64,000 bases of DNA from Bathynomus jamesi (lineage: Eukaryota; Arthropoda; Malacostraca; Isopoda; Cirolanidae): NCBI GenBank assembly GCA_023014485.1, contig JAJOZX010007491.1, positions 83,501 through 147,500 of the forward strand. Reading direction: 5' to 3'. Under the pieces are notes generated by a model. The model was not told the origin of the DNA, made no database searches, and worked only from the letters and a program-made list of their open reading frames with translations. Position 1 is the stretch's first letter. Every line of letters begins with the position of its first letter. The position numbers were made by a program, and so were the translations under genes. Below, piece after piece: positions 41,801 to 52,630 of this stretch.

Positions 41801-42197
41801 TATATGAAGCATACATATAATTTAAAAAATAAATTTTAAATTATTGGGGTAGGGTTGTATAGACCCCACCGCTTGCCGACAGGAGCAGCTTGCTTCGCAT
41901 CTCCTGCGATACAGGAGAAGGATTGGAATGGGAACCCATCCATCCCTCTTTCTTCCCATGATGGGCACCAATAACCTCAGACTGTATCCGGGCTGTTTAT
42001 GGCTCCGCGCCCCAAGTTTGTTGGAACACGGGATTTTTGGTAATATATGTATGCATTTAATTTAAAACTAGGAATAGGTTTATTATCACTTTTAAAATAA
42101 AGCTAATAAATATCACATAAGTTTATATACTCGTAGTAATCCCATAAAATTTTAAATAGAAATTAATAGCGCCATTTTGAACTTAAAATGTATACAC

Positions 42198-42231
<34 letters not shown>

Positions 42232-42390
42232 GGCCTATAGTTTGAGTCTCGAAATAAATTAATTTTCCTTGAAATGGCAGAGAAAAATAAGGTGGCACTC
42301 AAAACAGTCGAATCGAGCCACATCCTCCATTTCCTAATGGAAAAAGGAAGAAGTAATGGCACCCCCATTAATACGTCTCGTATTCACTAT
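41801..42390. other. No gene; unidentified GC-richer block
   Basis: Bases 41845-42035 form a GC-richer block (GGAGCAGCTTGCTTCGCATC, GGGCTGTTTATGGCTCCGC) unlike its surroundings. It appears once here, may be a repeat family represented elsewhere, and has no open frame. (TA)n at 42207-42231. Confidence 0.55.
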
Positions 42391-42870
42391 AAGGAGGCTG
42401 GCACTCGAGAAAAATGATTGGCATTCGTAAAAGGAAATGATTGGCACTCCCACAGAAGAAAACGGCTGGCACTTAGAGAAGGAAATGATTGGCACTCCTA
42501 CAGAAAGAAATATGTACATAACCTTCGTAAGAGGAAATTATTGGCACTCGTAAAAGAATTAAGCGATAGGCATTCGTATAAGGAAATCAGGAGTCATAAG
42601 GAAGTCAGTCGTAGAAGAAAGAAATTTAACTAGGCACCCGCAAAATAAAACAGTTGGCACTCATGTTATGAATGGTTGGCAGTCATAAAAAGGTTGTTAC
42701 TCGTACAAAGAAAAATTAATAAGAATTATAACTAAATGTAATGGTATTCCTGACGATTTTGGTGCCTTCCAATCATATAATTCGAAAAAGTGCCAAAACG
42801 TAATAAATCAAATTGGTCGGTTCACAGTTGGTTGGCATTTAGGTGTCAAACGCTGGTTGGCATGAAATTT
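42391..42870. repeat. Degenerate TTGGCACTC repeat
   Basis: The word TTGGCACTC recurs irregularly (42418, 42440, 42490, 42540, 42653 and others), usually followed by purine-rich AAAAGGAAATGA-type sequence at 22-50 bp spacing. Fits an old, decayed minisatellite. Confidence 0.65.
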
Positions 42871-43160
42871 ATATATATATATGACCTTCCAGCAAGTGTC
42901 CTGACCATACTCGAGAACTAATTGTTCTCAGTATGTGGTCATATTACTTCGTACCTTTCCTTTTTCTCCAATCTTAATCTTGATCTTAATCCTCAAGTGG
43001 ATTTAAATTAGATTAAAAATAATCTTTGTTAGGTTAGATTAACTCTAAATGGGTCATTTACAGTTGATGATGCGTTAGTTAAAGCACAAAAGATTGTAAA
43101 GGTTGTTGTAGAGATTAGTGGCAATTTGTTAATTTTTATTATTTTAATTTTATAGTTGTG

Positions 43161-43248
<88 letters not shown>

Positions 43249-43535
43249 GAACCAAAATAACATAATTAACTTTATAAAAAGGAAAATATATTTATAAAAA
43301 GTCAGCGAAAAGGTCATAAGTCTTGACTCAGTTAAGCGGACTGTGTTTCCTTGGTTTTGACCCGATAAAGAGAATTGGATCATGTGACCTTATAAGTATC
43401 AATTTTCAGTATTTTCCTTTTAACTCCAAAGCCAAAGGTTACTGGCAGCATTTATGGTATAAACATTACAACAGGTGAGTATTGTTGTTCAAACATTACT
43501 TCATAAAATACTAATATATTATATATATATATATA
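42871..43535. other. No gene; long (GA)n
   Basis: (GA)n with a few AGG/GAA interruptions at 43158-43246. Otherwise AT-rich and unrecognised; (TA)n at 43510-43535 borders the next SINE. Confidence 0.7.
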
Positions 43536-43836
43536 CTCGGTGGTGTAGTGGTTAGCGTCGCTGACTACGAAACCATCGGCCCCGGGTTCGAGACCCGACG
43601 GCAGCCGGCGCGCAGCGAAACCCAGCTGTTCATCCTTCCACACAATAAAGAAAGTGGTTGGTAGATAAATGGGTACCCTAAGTGGCCTAGTGGTTAAGAC
43701 GCTGGGCTGCTGATGGGGCGTGGTTCGGATTCCACGTTAAACTGTAGGTCTAAGGTGGAGTGAAAAGCTTGACCTTCGTCAGAATGAACAATTCGGGCGG
43801 AAGCTAACCAAAGGTTTATAACCAAAGGTTTATATA
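43536..43836 (+). mobile_element. Dimeric tRNA-derived SINE (copy 2, complete)
   Basis: Unit 1: A box GGTGTAGTGGTTAGCGTC, B box GGTTCGAGACC. Linker TTCATCCTTCCACACAATAA and GGTTGGTAGATAAATGGGTA. Unit 2: TGGCCTAGTGGTTAAGACGC and GGTTCGGATTCC. 3' part CTGTAGGTCTAAGGTGGAG, AAGCTTGACCTTCGTCAGAA, ending AACCAAAGGT and TA/TG repeats. The clearest full-length copy. Confidence 0.88.
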
Positions 43837-44428
43837 TGTGTGTGTGTGTGTGTGTGTTTAACAAAAACAATATTATTGTAATTAATATGCAACACACGAT
43901 TAATAAAGATCTCAACACCCAAATTAAAAGTATTATTAACCTTACGACACTCATAAGTGGAGCGTGATTAAAGATTGCATCATAAATTTATTAAATGATG
44001 ATTACACGGAATCCTACAGTGGCATAAACAGGAAATATGAATCGGAAAATACGAGCTAAACTGAATGTAAACAAACTTCCACGAGAGATTTACTGCTAGC
44101 ATGCGAGCCTATACTCGCGTACACAAGGGCGCATCCGAATGAGATGTTAAAAGCCTTAGTAGTTTAGCGTGAAGTCATTAATATACCAAAACCCTTCGAG
44201 AGTTTTAATTTTTTAAAGAATATTTTTATCTTTTTCCCTCTCTACTTCTTTTTTTCTACAAAAGTGGGTTTTATTACTGTTTTGAACATAGCCGGGATGC
44301 GCTAGCTTCGTTTTACTTCAAAAGATAAAATGTTAAATGCGGAACGGAAGCCAACTTCCTGCGAGCATATTAAATTAGATCCTCGTTCGAATGTTCTGGT
44401 TTATTTTAAGGTTAATGATGATGGGGCT

Positions 44429-44466
<38 letters not shown>

Positions 44467-44574
44467 GAATCCGTTCTGTGAAGACATAATTTCTAATTTT
44501 AAGTATAAAGTATATTGAAGCCCCAAAGAGCAACTACAAAATTAGGAGTGCCAATATTATATATATATATATAT

Positions 44575-44615
<41 letters not shown>

Positions 44616-44640
44616 ATGTGTGTGTGTGTGTGTGTGTGTG
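43837..44640. other. No gene; microsatellites
   Basis: (GA)n at 44429-44463 and (TA)n(TG)n at 44557-44640. Sequence between is AT-rich with nothing recognised; frames here encode only repeat-derived residues. Confidence 0.7.
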
Positions 44641-44919
44641 TCCCAAAAGTAACGCAACCCAAAACAGAAAGTTTCTAGATTTTTGATCAAGTTATCAAAT
44701 GTAGCTTATAACAGCTGTAAATGTACCCTAATTTAGAATAGACTAGGTCCTAGAGACCATCTCTAAGCGTAAGCTAAGCAAACTAAGAAAAGCCCGAAAC
44801 TTAAAACTGGACTAGGCAATACTACGGCAAGTAGTTGAATTTCAATTTTAATAGTGCTGTTCACAAAATAACACGTGTGTGTGTTGTTGAAGCATATTTT
44901 GCCAAAAAAATTCTTCAAA

Positions 44920-45960
44920 CAATGTCAAGCAGAGTTTGCATGTAAATGTGGCAGTACCAAACAAAAATACAGTTTCTCAACTAGCAGAACAATTTTAGGA
45001 GACTGGTTCTACGGATGATAACAAAAGGAGTTGAGGCCCGGATGTGGTTGCTATAGGGATGTATTGAATGATTTACAGGAACGGCTTACACCTTCGCCAA
45101 GAAAATCCTTACGGCGGATGTCACAGGAGATTGGAATGAAAAGGTGCACCATCCATAAAACCCGCAGGAAATTTTAATTTTATCCCCATTATGTCCAAGT
45201 CGTCCATGAGTTGAATGGTCCACCAGATTGGTTTAAGCAGTTTCTTCGCTCTCATCCGAAAATCATAGACACCATTTTCTTTTCTAATGAAGCCTGGCTG
45301 CATCTCGGTGAGAATGGAAACAACCAGAATTTGAGGATTTGGGATACAAAGAACCCACATAGTCATCATCAGGAACCCCTGATAGGAGTGTGGTGTGCAG
45401 TCTCCAGTCTCGCAGTCTCGCAGCGAAGGACAGTTGGACCACTTTTGGAATTGAATAAATTTTATTGATAAAATAAACACAATTTTTACAATTTTTGTTT
45501 TTACAATAATTTTAACATAAATAATTGTAAAATTGGCCTATTTTTAATTTAATTTGGCCTTTAAGCTTTAGACTTTTCTTTATGAAAACCAAATGCTAAA
45601 TGATACGGAGACATATCATTGAACAGTTCACTGCACTGTTACTTCTCGAAGAACGCCATGCGTAGTTCCATCAAGATGGGGCACTATTTCATATAACTAC
45701 AGAAACGTTGAAATCCTTTAGAATTCCTTCGACGAGAGAGTAATAAGCAAGTCCCTTTGTCCGTCTTGATTCCATCGGACTATTTCCTATTATGAGGATA
45801 TGTCAGAGAACGATCGCATACCATACTTAGGATGTGGATTTCATGAAATCGCCTGTATCGACGTCATGTTTTGCCAAACATGCGCAAACGTGTTATACAC
45901 GTACCAAAGAATTAAGATGATTGTCACTTTCAACACTTGTTGTCGGGTACTGTGTTCTTA
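44920..45960 (+). pseudogene. Eroded DDD/E transposase
   Basis: Pieces in order: CQAEFACKCGSTKQKYSF; ERLTPSPRKSLRRMSQEIGM; KFNFYPHYVQVVHELNGPPD after a TAA; then TIFFSNEAWLHLGENG, NQNLRIWDTKNPH and VWCAVSSL. In the usual family motif SDEAxFHL the Asp is replaced by Asn here. Later pieces FHQDGALFHI (second Asp) and SDYFLL (third Asp position) follow in other frames. The match is to the arthropod transposase type with VNKQNxRYW...NPH and VWCAVSS. Many stops; non-functional. Confidence 0.7.
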
Positions 45961-46049
45961 TTCACTCAGCTAATAATTAATCATTCATGAAGACCAGAAA
46001 CTGACACAGCTCTCACACTTAGTGCATCCCACTGCACTGACTCCTGCGT

Positions 46050-46145
46050 TATTATTATTACCAGGACGATCGGGATTCGAACCCTCGACCTCAATGTTTT
46101 CACATCGTTTACGGGTCTTATCCACCATTCCCGACATACCATAAA
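46050..46145 (-). other. Possible tRNA-derived SINE head
   Basis: Minus strand: TGGTGGATAAGACCCG resembles an A box and GAGGGTTCGAATCCCGATCG contains a consensus B box GGTTCGAATCC. The distance between them is longer than in a normal tRNA, as in Leu/Ser-type heads. Single copy in this window. Confidence 0.35.
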
Positions 46146-46212
46146 AAACTCTGAGTTAAAAAATTTGTTTTGAAATCAATGTACAGACGGTTTCTTGACT
46201 TTTAGGACATCG

Positions 46213-46332
46213 TATATATATATTATATATATATGCAGAAACGTTCCTTAATACTTATGTCGTTTCTATTCATTTATATACTGCGCGGTCATTGCAGTTT
46301 TTTGCATATATATATATATATATATATATATG

Positions 46333-46372
<40 letters not shown>

Positions 46373-47227
46373 CCTGTAATTAACTTGAAAAGCTAAAAAA
46401 AAAACCAACTCCTGCTACTAATGTTTTTCCGCGATAAGAATTGATAGTCTAAAAGCGACGAAATTGAAATCTCACAAAAAGCATTTTTGCTCTGAAAAGA
46501 ATATAAATCAAGAAATATTTTATCTTTACATTCTTTTGTTCTGCCTTATAAACACACACACACACACACACCCACACACTCACACACCTCGACTGATTTT
46601 CATGTCAAGCCAAAAGTGATCTGCGGTGTGTACATGCATAAATTTTGGATTTTGTATCTATAACTAATTTTTATCGCATATCTCACTCACTTGTTTTAGT
46701 GAATTTTTGGGTGCTTTATAAGTAATTTTCTCTTTAGTATTGTATATTTATTTACTTGTATATTTACTTATTCATCGTGTTACTGTAGGTAGAGCATACT
46801 GTACTTCTCACAAATGACTGTAGAGTCGATTATGGCTTGTATATTATTCTGGCAATATGAGGATTTTAATATTATATAATTATTCACATCCATACCTCAG
46901 TACAAATAACATACAAAATGTGATTTTAGGAGTGTGTGTGTGTGTGTGTGTGTGTTATGAACAGGACACTTAAATCGTAAAAAAATTCCTCGTGCAGTTA
47001 ATGCTTATGACATATCACCATATCTGCGACCGTGTAACTTGACACTCAGACAGTGGTCATAGTCAGGGAGATAGACGATAGATACTTGAAAATCTTATGT
47101 GTGCAAATGAGATACGCTTTATAACAGTATTACAAATCCTGTCAGACAAATAAAAAAACTATAACCACTGAGATCATGTTCGCTATCACTCTTTTGCGAG
47201 GAAGTTCGTGCAATCCTTAAGCGAGAC
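46213..47227. other. No gene; microsatellites
   Basis: (TA)n(GA)n at 46308-46369, (CA)n at 46552-46586, (GT)n at 46932-46955. Nothing coding. Confidence 0.7.
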
Positions 47228-47477
47228 ATTCACACACCGCAAATATTGTCATGGTGACGTAAAGAGCGAGAAACACACCGCAAATATTGTCATGGTGACG
47301 TAAAGAGCGAGAAACACACCGCAAATATTGTCATGGTGACGTAAAGAGCGAGAAACACACCGCAAATATTGTCATGGTGACGTAAAGAGCGAGAAACACA
47401 CCGCAAATATTGTCATGGTGACGTAAAGAGCGAGAAACACACCGCAAATATTGTCATGGTGACGTAAAGAGTGAGAA
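47228..47477. repeat. 41-bp minisatellite, six copies
   Basis: CAAATATTGTCATGGTGACG starts at 47240, 47281, 47322, 47363, 47404 and 47445, an exact 41-bp step, joined by TAAAGAGCGAGAAACACACCG. Copies are essentially identical, so the expansion is recent. GTCATGGTGAC is a partly palindromic segment within the unit. Confidence 0.97.
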
Positions 47478-48061
47478 ACTCGTGAACCAACGCAAATTTC
47501 TGTTTAATCGCTTTTGTGTAAAAAGAAAAGTAATATAAGCCATATAGATGATATACAGATCTGTGATAGTTCGGAGGTCTGTTCTATTTTGGGATGAGTT
47601 TCAGTATATATATATATATCTATATGATATTTCATATAAATTTGGTTCCTTGCGAATGTAATACGGGGGCCTACACATTTTGACTCCGAGGTAAAGAAAT
47701 TTACAGAAATACTGCAGACTGCAACTCGGTTGTGGATCTAGTGAAATAGTAAGTAGGATCATTGGTCCGGGATGCCGAAAAGATCGACTTGGTATCAATA
47801 AAGGGATACCCAAATTCTGCGATAAGATCTTGCTGATATTAATACTTAAAAAATTCCTGACTCTGAACCAATTAAAACTCGTTGTAGGAGTGGTTTTGTT
47901 TTTTTTACTTAAATACCTAACCAACATCTTAAGTGTATTGGTTTTGGACCTTTTTAGAACATTTAGTTCCATTTCAAACATAATCTTCTCATAAGTTGTT
48001 CGTTTTATTCCGATGATGTAAAATAAATGTAATTTCCTTTGGTTTTATGAAAATGTTAAAT
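47478..48061. other. No supportable gene
   Basis: A 126-codon minus-strand frame (47601-47981) lies here but has no recognisable motif, runs into a (TA)n-encoded tail, and has no neighbouring support. I do not call it. Confidence 0.6.
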
Positions 48062-48300
48062 TGTAATGACCTAACCTAGCATAACCTAAATCTAACCTAA
48101 CCTGACCTAATGTACACCTAACCTAACGTAGTCTAATGTAAACCTAACCTAACCTGACCTGATGTAAACCTAACCTAACGTAGTCTAATGTAAACCTAAC
48201 TTAACCTGACCTAATGTAAACCTAACCTAACTTAATCTAAGCACAACCTCACCTAACCTAACCTAATAATCCCACATTTACAAAGATTAAAATAGAATTT
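48062..48300. repeat. TAACC-rich repeat with 30-bp higher-order unit
   Basis: CCTAACCTAACC words alternate with TAATGTAAA in a higher-order unit (CCTAACCTAACGTAGTCTAA then TGTAAA) seen about three to four times. Telomere-like in composition but internal and degenerate. Confidence 0.75.
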
Positions 48301-48567
48301 AACACTCAATCTTGACTAGCTTAAATCTAACTCATTTTTAGATAATACCTAACCTAGCGTAAGCTAACAGATGAGTCGTGGGTTCGAACCCCAGAGTTGC
48401 TTAGAACGGGACGGTTGTGTTTTTTGTATCTTACGTCATGACGAAGCGGCGGACCGGACACTCCTCTTTAATTGACTCTGTCTGAGGTAGCCCATGCTCG
48501 GGCCCCTACCCCCTTCCTTTGGGGGATATGGGACATGGATATTATTTATATATATATATATATATAA
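48301..48567. other. No gene seen
   Basis: A B-box-like GGGTTCGAACCCC near 48382 without a matching A box; a (TA)n tract at 48546-48566. Otherwise unrecognised. Confidence 0.6.
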
Positions 48568-49610
48568 AGTACTGTCAACAAATTTGGAAACGCCACAAAA
48601 ATTGACAAAACAAAAAGGCCCCATATTTTAGTTTAAATCTATAATTTGGCAACAAATGTTCCTAAATAGCTTAAGTTTACTTGTCCACGTTACGCATGCG
48701 CAGTATAAACACTAACCTACAAGGTTATTGATTAACTACCTAAAAACATTCTTACAACTGCTGGTGTTAATAACTCATTGCGTTGGTGCACCATTTAAAC
48801 TTAATCAATCGATCAAACAATCAATGTTATCCCTCAGGTATGTTATCCCTCAAGTATGTTATCCCTCAGGTATGTTATCCTTTATTCTTTTTATTGAAAA
48901 TCAATTTTAGGCTATCGCCTTTTTCATTCGTTGCTTAACTATAGTGAAATGGTTATGTTCATAGAATATTTTCAATATAAGCGTGTAATGTAATGTGTTT
49001 TATATAAACATTCTGTGTTTTCTAAATCATGTATCGAAACGCCTCGAACTCTTTTGCATTCTACTGACTTTTTCATAGGCAATGGTTCCAGTACGGCAGA
49101 TACTGGAAGATATTCGCATAAAGATGGTGACTTTACGAGGAGAAAGATATACTATTAGAGAAATTGCTAAAAAACTGGACATTTCCGTAAAAGGGGTGTG
49201 GGGCACTATCAAACACCATCTTGGAAAGAAGGCCAAGATAAATGACAAAATCTCAAGACCAGTACATGAAGGTTACATGCCCGAGAGACGGAAGACAATC
49301 GAATCATAGTTTGTAGCAGGACTTCAATTCCTCATAGGGCACTAACGTTTCGGTCGTAACGATACGGCGTCGATTGCATGAGGAAGGGTTGCGTGGAAGG
49401 TTTGCTGACAAAAAACCATATCTGAGACTAGAAAACAAGTCTAAGTAGGTAAAATATGCACGAGATCATGTCCAATGGATGTCGAATGATTGGACTAAGA
49501 TGGACAGATGACTCAGAATTTGAAGTCTTTGGGTCTAAAAAGAGACATTACCAAGGACGGCGACAGGATGAAAGACATAAGGGCAAAAGGGGTACACACT
49601 AAATTTTGAC
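48568..49610 (+). mobile_element. Tc1-like element (C), 3'-truncated
   Basis: The left end AGTACTGTCAACAAATTTGG and AAACGCCAC is of Tc1 type and follows (TA)n. A transposase N-terminus and first catalytic region follow. The right end is lost at the (CA)n tract near 49609. A 16-bp unit (TATGTTATCCCTCAGG) is repeated four times at 48823-48882 within it. Confidence 0.65.
49082..49605 (+). pseudogene. Tc1-like transposase (C), N-terminal half
   Basis: Reads MVPVRQILEDIRIKMVTLRG, EGYTIREIAKKLDIS-type helix-turn-helix (here RYTIREIAKKLDISVKG) and VWGTIKHHLGK. Farther on, in another frame, DSEFEVFGSKKRHYQGRRQ matches the SDExxFxxFGxxxxxxVRR region around the first catalytic Asp. Frameshifts lie between the parts; the second Asp and Glu region is absent. 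Confidence 0.7.
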
Positions 49611-49668
49611 ACACGTGCACACACACACACACACACACACACATACTGTGTGTGTATATATATATATA
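49609..49668. repeat. (CA)n / (TG) / (TA)n tract
   Basis: A CA run to 49642, then short TG and TA runs, directly before the Penelope left end. Confidence 0.95.
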
Positions 49669-49738
49669 TGGGATGAATTTCACAATTAAACACGTGAAAT
49701 GAATGAATGCTGCAAACCCACAAGGAAAGAGAAAAACG

Positions 49739-49784
49739 ATTTCAAGGCCTTTCGTGTATTCAGAGCTACACCTCGTCAGGGAAT
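49739..49784 (-). ncRNA. Hammerhead-like motif, left Penelope repeat
   Basis: Minus strand: ATTCC, CTGACGA, GTGTA...TACAC hairpin, GAAA, GGCCTT, GAAAT. Helix I is weakened by one change relative to the other copies (GAAAT for GGAAT). Confidence 0.5.
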
Positions 49785-49851
49785 GAAGAGAGAAGGCAAG
49801 ATGCCCATAAATATATACAACCTAGCGGAAACCAAAGCAATTTGCACATAC

Positions 49852-50252
49852 TTAACAAGAGTTAATGAGAGGCAAAAGGAATTTTAACAAGATATTGTCA
49901 ATTTTATACATTCCCGCACTGTTATTGAAATTGTTTTTAAAATGAATAAATGCACATTCTAGAATATTTCTTTCTATTATATCTCTGTTTTCAACAAGCG
50001 CTTTAGAACTATCCCACTTGATGCTATGATTACATCTATACATATGGTTAAACAAAGCATTGGAATTATTAGTTGTTTTACACGCATATTTATGCTGTTT
50101 TACCCTAATATCTAACGTTTTACACCGTTTGGCCTATATATACTGAGTTACATTGTGTACATCCAATCGAATACACACAACCAACAACATTTTTTGGGCT
50201 ATTCTTTATTAGGCGTGATTTAACAGTATTATTATACTTAAAGACTACATTG
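49852..50252 (-). pseudogene. Penelope GIY-YIG endonuclease, inverted copy
   Basis: Minus strand: VVGCVYSIGCTQC and NSVYIGQT give the GIY-YIG signature (here CVY...YIG). After a frameshift, RCKTLDIRVKQHKYACKTTN, NALFNHMYRCNHSIKW, NRDIIERNILECAFIH and NNFNNSAGMYKIDN continue to the stop at 49852. The H..(A)...(N)ALFNH and E...I pattern matches the endonuclease end of Penelope-like proteins. The RT part is absent in this copy. Confidence 0.85.
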
Positions 50253-50255
50253 ATA

Positions 50256-51104
50256 CAGGTATATAGATGATATTTTATGCCTTTGGCCTAATAATTTGGA
50301 TGTTGACTTATTTCTGGTAGGCTCAACAATTTAGTCCCATCTTTTAAGTTCACAGTTGAAAAAGAAAATGATGGAAGCCTATCTTTTCCGGATCTTAAAA
50401 TTTGGAGATGCTCTAATCAGTTCAAATTTGAAGTCTATCGCAAGGCTGCTAATAATAACTCTTATGTGCATTTTTATTCTGATCATCATCCCTCGATTAA
50501 ATCCTCTATTTTCTCTGCTATGTTTCTTAGAGCATTGAGAGTTGTCAGTCGTGAGTTTTTAGATTCCGAGTTATGCAATATCATGAATATTGGTACTAAA
50601 TTATGTTATCCAATTTCATTTTTTAGATAACTGTCTTAGGAAAGCCAAGAATAGGTATTATAATAATGTAACTGTAAAGGAATTTGAGCATAAAAATATC
50701 CTTAGCCTACCTTACCATGTTAATTTTCAATATTTTCCGACTTCACTTAAAGCAATTGGCATCAATGTAGTCTTTAAGTATAATAATACTGTTAAATCAC
50801 GCCTAATAAAGAATAGCCCCAAAAAATGTTGTTGGTTGTGTGTATTCGATTAGATGTACACAATGTAACTCAGTAGAACAGCTAATAATTCCAATGCTTT
50901 GTTTAACCATATGTATAGATGTAATCATAGCATCAAGTGGAATAGTTCTAAAGCGCTTGTTGAAAACAGAGATATAATAGAAAGAAATATTCTTGAATGT
51001 GCATTTTATTCATTTTAAAAACAATTTCAATAACAGTGCGGGAATGTATGAAATTGACAATATCTTGTTAAAATTCCTTTTGCCTCTTATTAACTCTTGT
51101 TAAG
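50256..51104 (+). pseudogene. Penelope reverse transcriptase and endonuclease, partial
   Basis: Begins at the RT active site, YIDDILCLWPNNLDVD, then FKFTVEKENDGSLSFLDLKI, FEVYRKAANNNSYVHFYSDH, HPSIKSSIFSAMFLRALRVV, AKNRYYNNV and LPYHVNFQYFPTSLK. GIY-YIG pieces follow (SIRCTQCNSV, then NALFNHM-type sequence in other frames). The YIDD box and the FT.E.......FLD.....VYRK......Y..F.SDH order are specific to Penelope-like RTs, which are related to telomerase. Upstream RT motifs are missing and several frameshifts and stops are present. Confidence 0.85.
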
Positions 51105-51141
51105 TATGTGCTAATTGCTTTGGTTTCCGCTACGTTGTATA

Positions 51142-52524
51142 CGGGTGTCAGGAAATGATTGCCCCCCCCCCTGTAGAGCAAAAACTAGAAGAGATAGATA
51201 AAAACCGGCGAGACCACTTGAAAGAGCGTTAAAATCTGAATAAAAACCATTATATTCTATTCCTGTGATTTTAATTCTTACCATTTTTTCCCCACAGAAA
51301 CCATGGCATCATCTATTTTGAACGATTCAGAGAAAAAGCGAGTTCTTGACCGCATTCGAGCTGTCACATTTCGTGAAGCAAAGGAAGCTGGTGCAACTTT
51401 CATAACTCGACACTGGGTGGCTGAGAGATTAAAAAGATCAGAAGACTTTGTCAAAAGGAATTGGAATAAGAATCCTGAAGATTGTGAAACAGAATTTCGA
51501 GGAGGAAGACAGGAGAAATTACCTCAAGAATCGAGACATTGTGCTTGCTGCATCACGGCGCCGAAAGAAGAGCTGCTCTGAAGTAGCGAAAGAGATACTT
51601 ATCCGTCGTGGTAAGATAGTCAATCGGCAACTTGTGCATCAATTTCGAGTTCGCCAAGGCTTGAGTGCTTGGCATGAAATAGCTAAGCCACGGAAGAGTG
51701 ATCTTAATATTGAAGATCGGCTATGGTTTTGTGATTATCTTGAGGAATGGACTGAAGACGATTTCCTTCACTTGGTTGTCAGCGATGAATTCTTCGTTTA
51801 TGTCTCCAGAAAACCAAATTTTCAGAATGATCGGGTTTGGGCAACAACTCCTGATGAAGTCCCAGACGACCAGAAGTAACGAGAAATAGTAAAAAATCCA
51901 GCATGTGTGGGTGTTTTCATTATGTTCTCTATTCGGAAGCTCATCTGGGTTATCAAACCAAGAGGAACCAGTTGGGATGGGCCTTATTTTCGAAATGTAA
52001 TTTTAGCCCAACATGTAATTCCGTTTTTGAAAGACCCCGAGTGTGTTTTGGATGTTGAACAGGCAACCTTTCTTCACGACAAAGCCCCCTGTATGAAAGC
52101 ACTTGCGACTCAACAACTGCTTAAGGACAATAACATTGATTTTTTCGGAAATAATGAATGGCCTGGCAATTCTCCCGATCTTAATGTCTGTGAACATGTC
52201 GGATCCATCATGAAGGATCGGGTGGAGTCCTTAATGCTGGAACAACCCATTCAGAATCGGTATTCAACAGAAATTATGACTGCAAAGATCAACGAAGTCC
52301 TTGAAGAAATGAGTCATGATACCGATCTCTTTGAGACACTTCTGGGATTATACCCCCGTCGATTAATGGCCGTCAGAGCTGCAAATGGGGGCAACACCTT
52401 ATATTAAAAACAAGTGTTTTTTATTCAAAATTAAACGCTCTTTCGCGTGGTTTTGTCTGTTTTTTTTCTATTCCTTTCAGTTTCTTCTGTACAGGGGGGG
52501 GGGCAATCATTTCCTGACACCCTT
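51142..52524 (+). mobile_element. DD37E-type mariner nested in Penelope
   Basis: Ends CGGGTGTCAGGAAATGATTG and, reversed, AAAGGGTGTCAGGAAATGAT continue into poly-C/G on both sides; TA at 51140-51141 and 52525-52526. At 1.38 kb with a nearly full transposase it is a complete element. Confidence 0.9.
51303..52407 (+). pseudogene. DD37E-type transposase
   Basis: Starts MASSILNDSEKKRVLDRIRA; FITRHWVAERLKRSEDFVKR is the DNA-binding region. A frameshift lies near 51530. Then DIVLAASRRRKKSCSEVAKE, LVHQFRVRQGLSAWHEI, LHLVVSDEFFVYVSRKPNFQ (first Asp), an in-frame TAA at 51877-51879, ATFLHDKAPCMKALATQQLL (second Asp) and SPDLNVCEHVGSIMKDRVE with the Glu. From that second Asp to the Glu there are 37 intervening residues, which places it in the D37E group of the Tc1/mariner superfamily. 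Ends NGGNTLY at 52407. One frameshift and one stop are the only defects seen. Confidence 0.88.
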
Positions 52525-52555
52525 TATATTTATGGGCATCTTGTCTTCTCTCTTC

Positions 52556-52601
52556 ATTCCCTGACGAGGTGTAGCTCTGAATACACGAAAGGCCTTGGAA
52601 T
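52556..52601 (+). ncRNA. Hammerhead-like motif, right Penelope repeat
   Basis: ATTCC / GGAAT helix I intact, CTGACGA, GTGTA...TACAC hairpin and GAAA intact, GGCCTT before helix I. The best-preserved copy in the window. Confidence 0.55.
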
Positions 52602-52630
52602 CGTTTTTTCTTTTTCCTTATGGGTTTGCA

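Larger units (their letters stand above)
44641..46212 (+). mobile_element. Tc1/mariner-superfamily element, eroded
   Basis: The left end TCCCAAAAGTAACGCAACCC loosely mirrors the right end (reversed TCCTAAAAGTCAAGAAACC), each beside TA- or TG-repeat. Between them a transposase can be followed in pieces. Terminal similarity is imperfect, so limits are approximate. Confidence 0.6.

Noticed and set aside
47228..47477. CRISPR array
   Set aside because: Units are contiguous 41-bp repeats with no unique spacers, in a eukaryotic context.
47601..47981. 126-codon minus-strand open frame
   Set aside because: No motif, ends in (TA)n-encoded residues, and no splice or neighbour support.
48062..48300. 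True telomere
   Set aside because: Degenerate, internal and flanked by ordinary sequence on both sides.
48360..48410. tRNA gene near a GGTTCGAACCCC box
   Set aside because: No matching A box or stems upstream.
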